The position numbers and the translations under genes were made by a program. Shown here one piece after another: positions 7,619-7,646 of a DNA stretch of 7,646 nucleotides. This stretch comes from Candidatus Binatia bacterium (GTDB lineage: Bacteria; Desulfobacterota_B; Binatia; UBA9968): the NCBI GenBank assembly GCA_025922795.1, contig JAICHC010000116.1:1-7646 (forward strand), given 5' to 3'. Under the pieces are notes generated by a model, which made no database searches, was not told the DNA's origin, and saw nothing but the letters and a program-made list of their open reading frames with translations. Position 1 is the first letter of the stretch. Every line of letters starts with the position of its first letter.

Positions 7619-7646
7619 ATTATCGATGCATACGAACTGGGAGACA
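7619..7646 (-). promoter_or_regulatory. Possible pdxA promoter, cut by window edge
   Basis: GATAAT (7619-7624 on the minus strand) is a five-of-six match to a -10 box. A -35 hexamer at 17-base spacing would begin one base beyond the window, and its five visible bases read TGTCT. Transcription would start near 7612, about 30 bases before pdxA. An upstream gene reading into pdxA is also possible, so this is tentative. Confidence 0.25.

Overview
All recognisable genes in this window lie on the minus strand, so the biological reading order is from base 7646 down to base 1. The window looks like ordinary bacterial chromosome: dense, moderately GC-rich (judged by eye, not counted) and made of housekeeping genes. 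I see no insertion sequences, tRNA or rRNA genes, CRISPR arrays, toxins, phage genes or defence genes. A Gram-negative bacterium, perhaps of the broad deltaproteobacteria-like group, is my best guess. That guess rests only on the protein flavour and on the mixed ISC/SUF gene set, and it is weak.

The upstream block (7583 to 2666) has three tightly packed genes. They are pdxA (4-hydroxythreonine-4-phosphate dehydrogenase, vitamin B6 synthesis), an AlgC-type phosphomannomutase/phosphoglucomutase (sugar phosphates for surface polysaccharides), and uvrA (nucleotide excision repair). pdxA and the mutase share an ATGA stop/start overlap. uvrA follows the mutase after 11 bases, and its ribosome-binding site overlaps the mutase stop codon. 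The three are very probably co-transcribed although their functions are unrelated.

A 138-base gap (2528-2665) separates uvrA from the second block. It holds a short hairpin at the uvrA stop codon and two overlapping sigma70-like promoter candidates facing iscS. No convincing intrinsic terminator is visible.

The downstream block (2527 to 1) is an iron-sulfur cluster assembly operon: an IscS-type cysteine desulfurase, an A-type carrier of the HesB/IscA family, and the N-terminal 305 residues of SufB, which runs off the left edge. It combines an ISC-type sulfur donor with a SUF-type scaffold, and no IscU, SufE, SufU or IscR gene is visible. IscS would supply sulfur, the SufB complex would assemble the cluster, and the A-type protein would carry it to targets.

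I found no undescribed multi-gene system. The points most worth a second look are within familiar proteins. UvrA is about 100 residues shorter than usual, and the loss matches the DNA-contacting insertion domain. UvrA also has an altered second ABC signature (LAGGE). The A-type carrier has CGSG where the family has CGCG, so it lacks one of three conserved cysteines.
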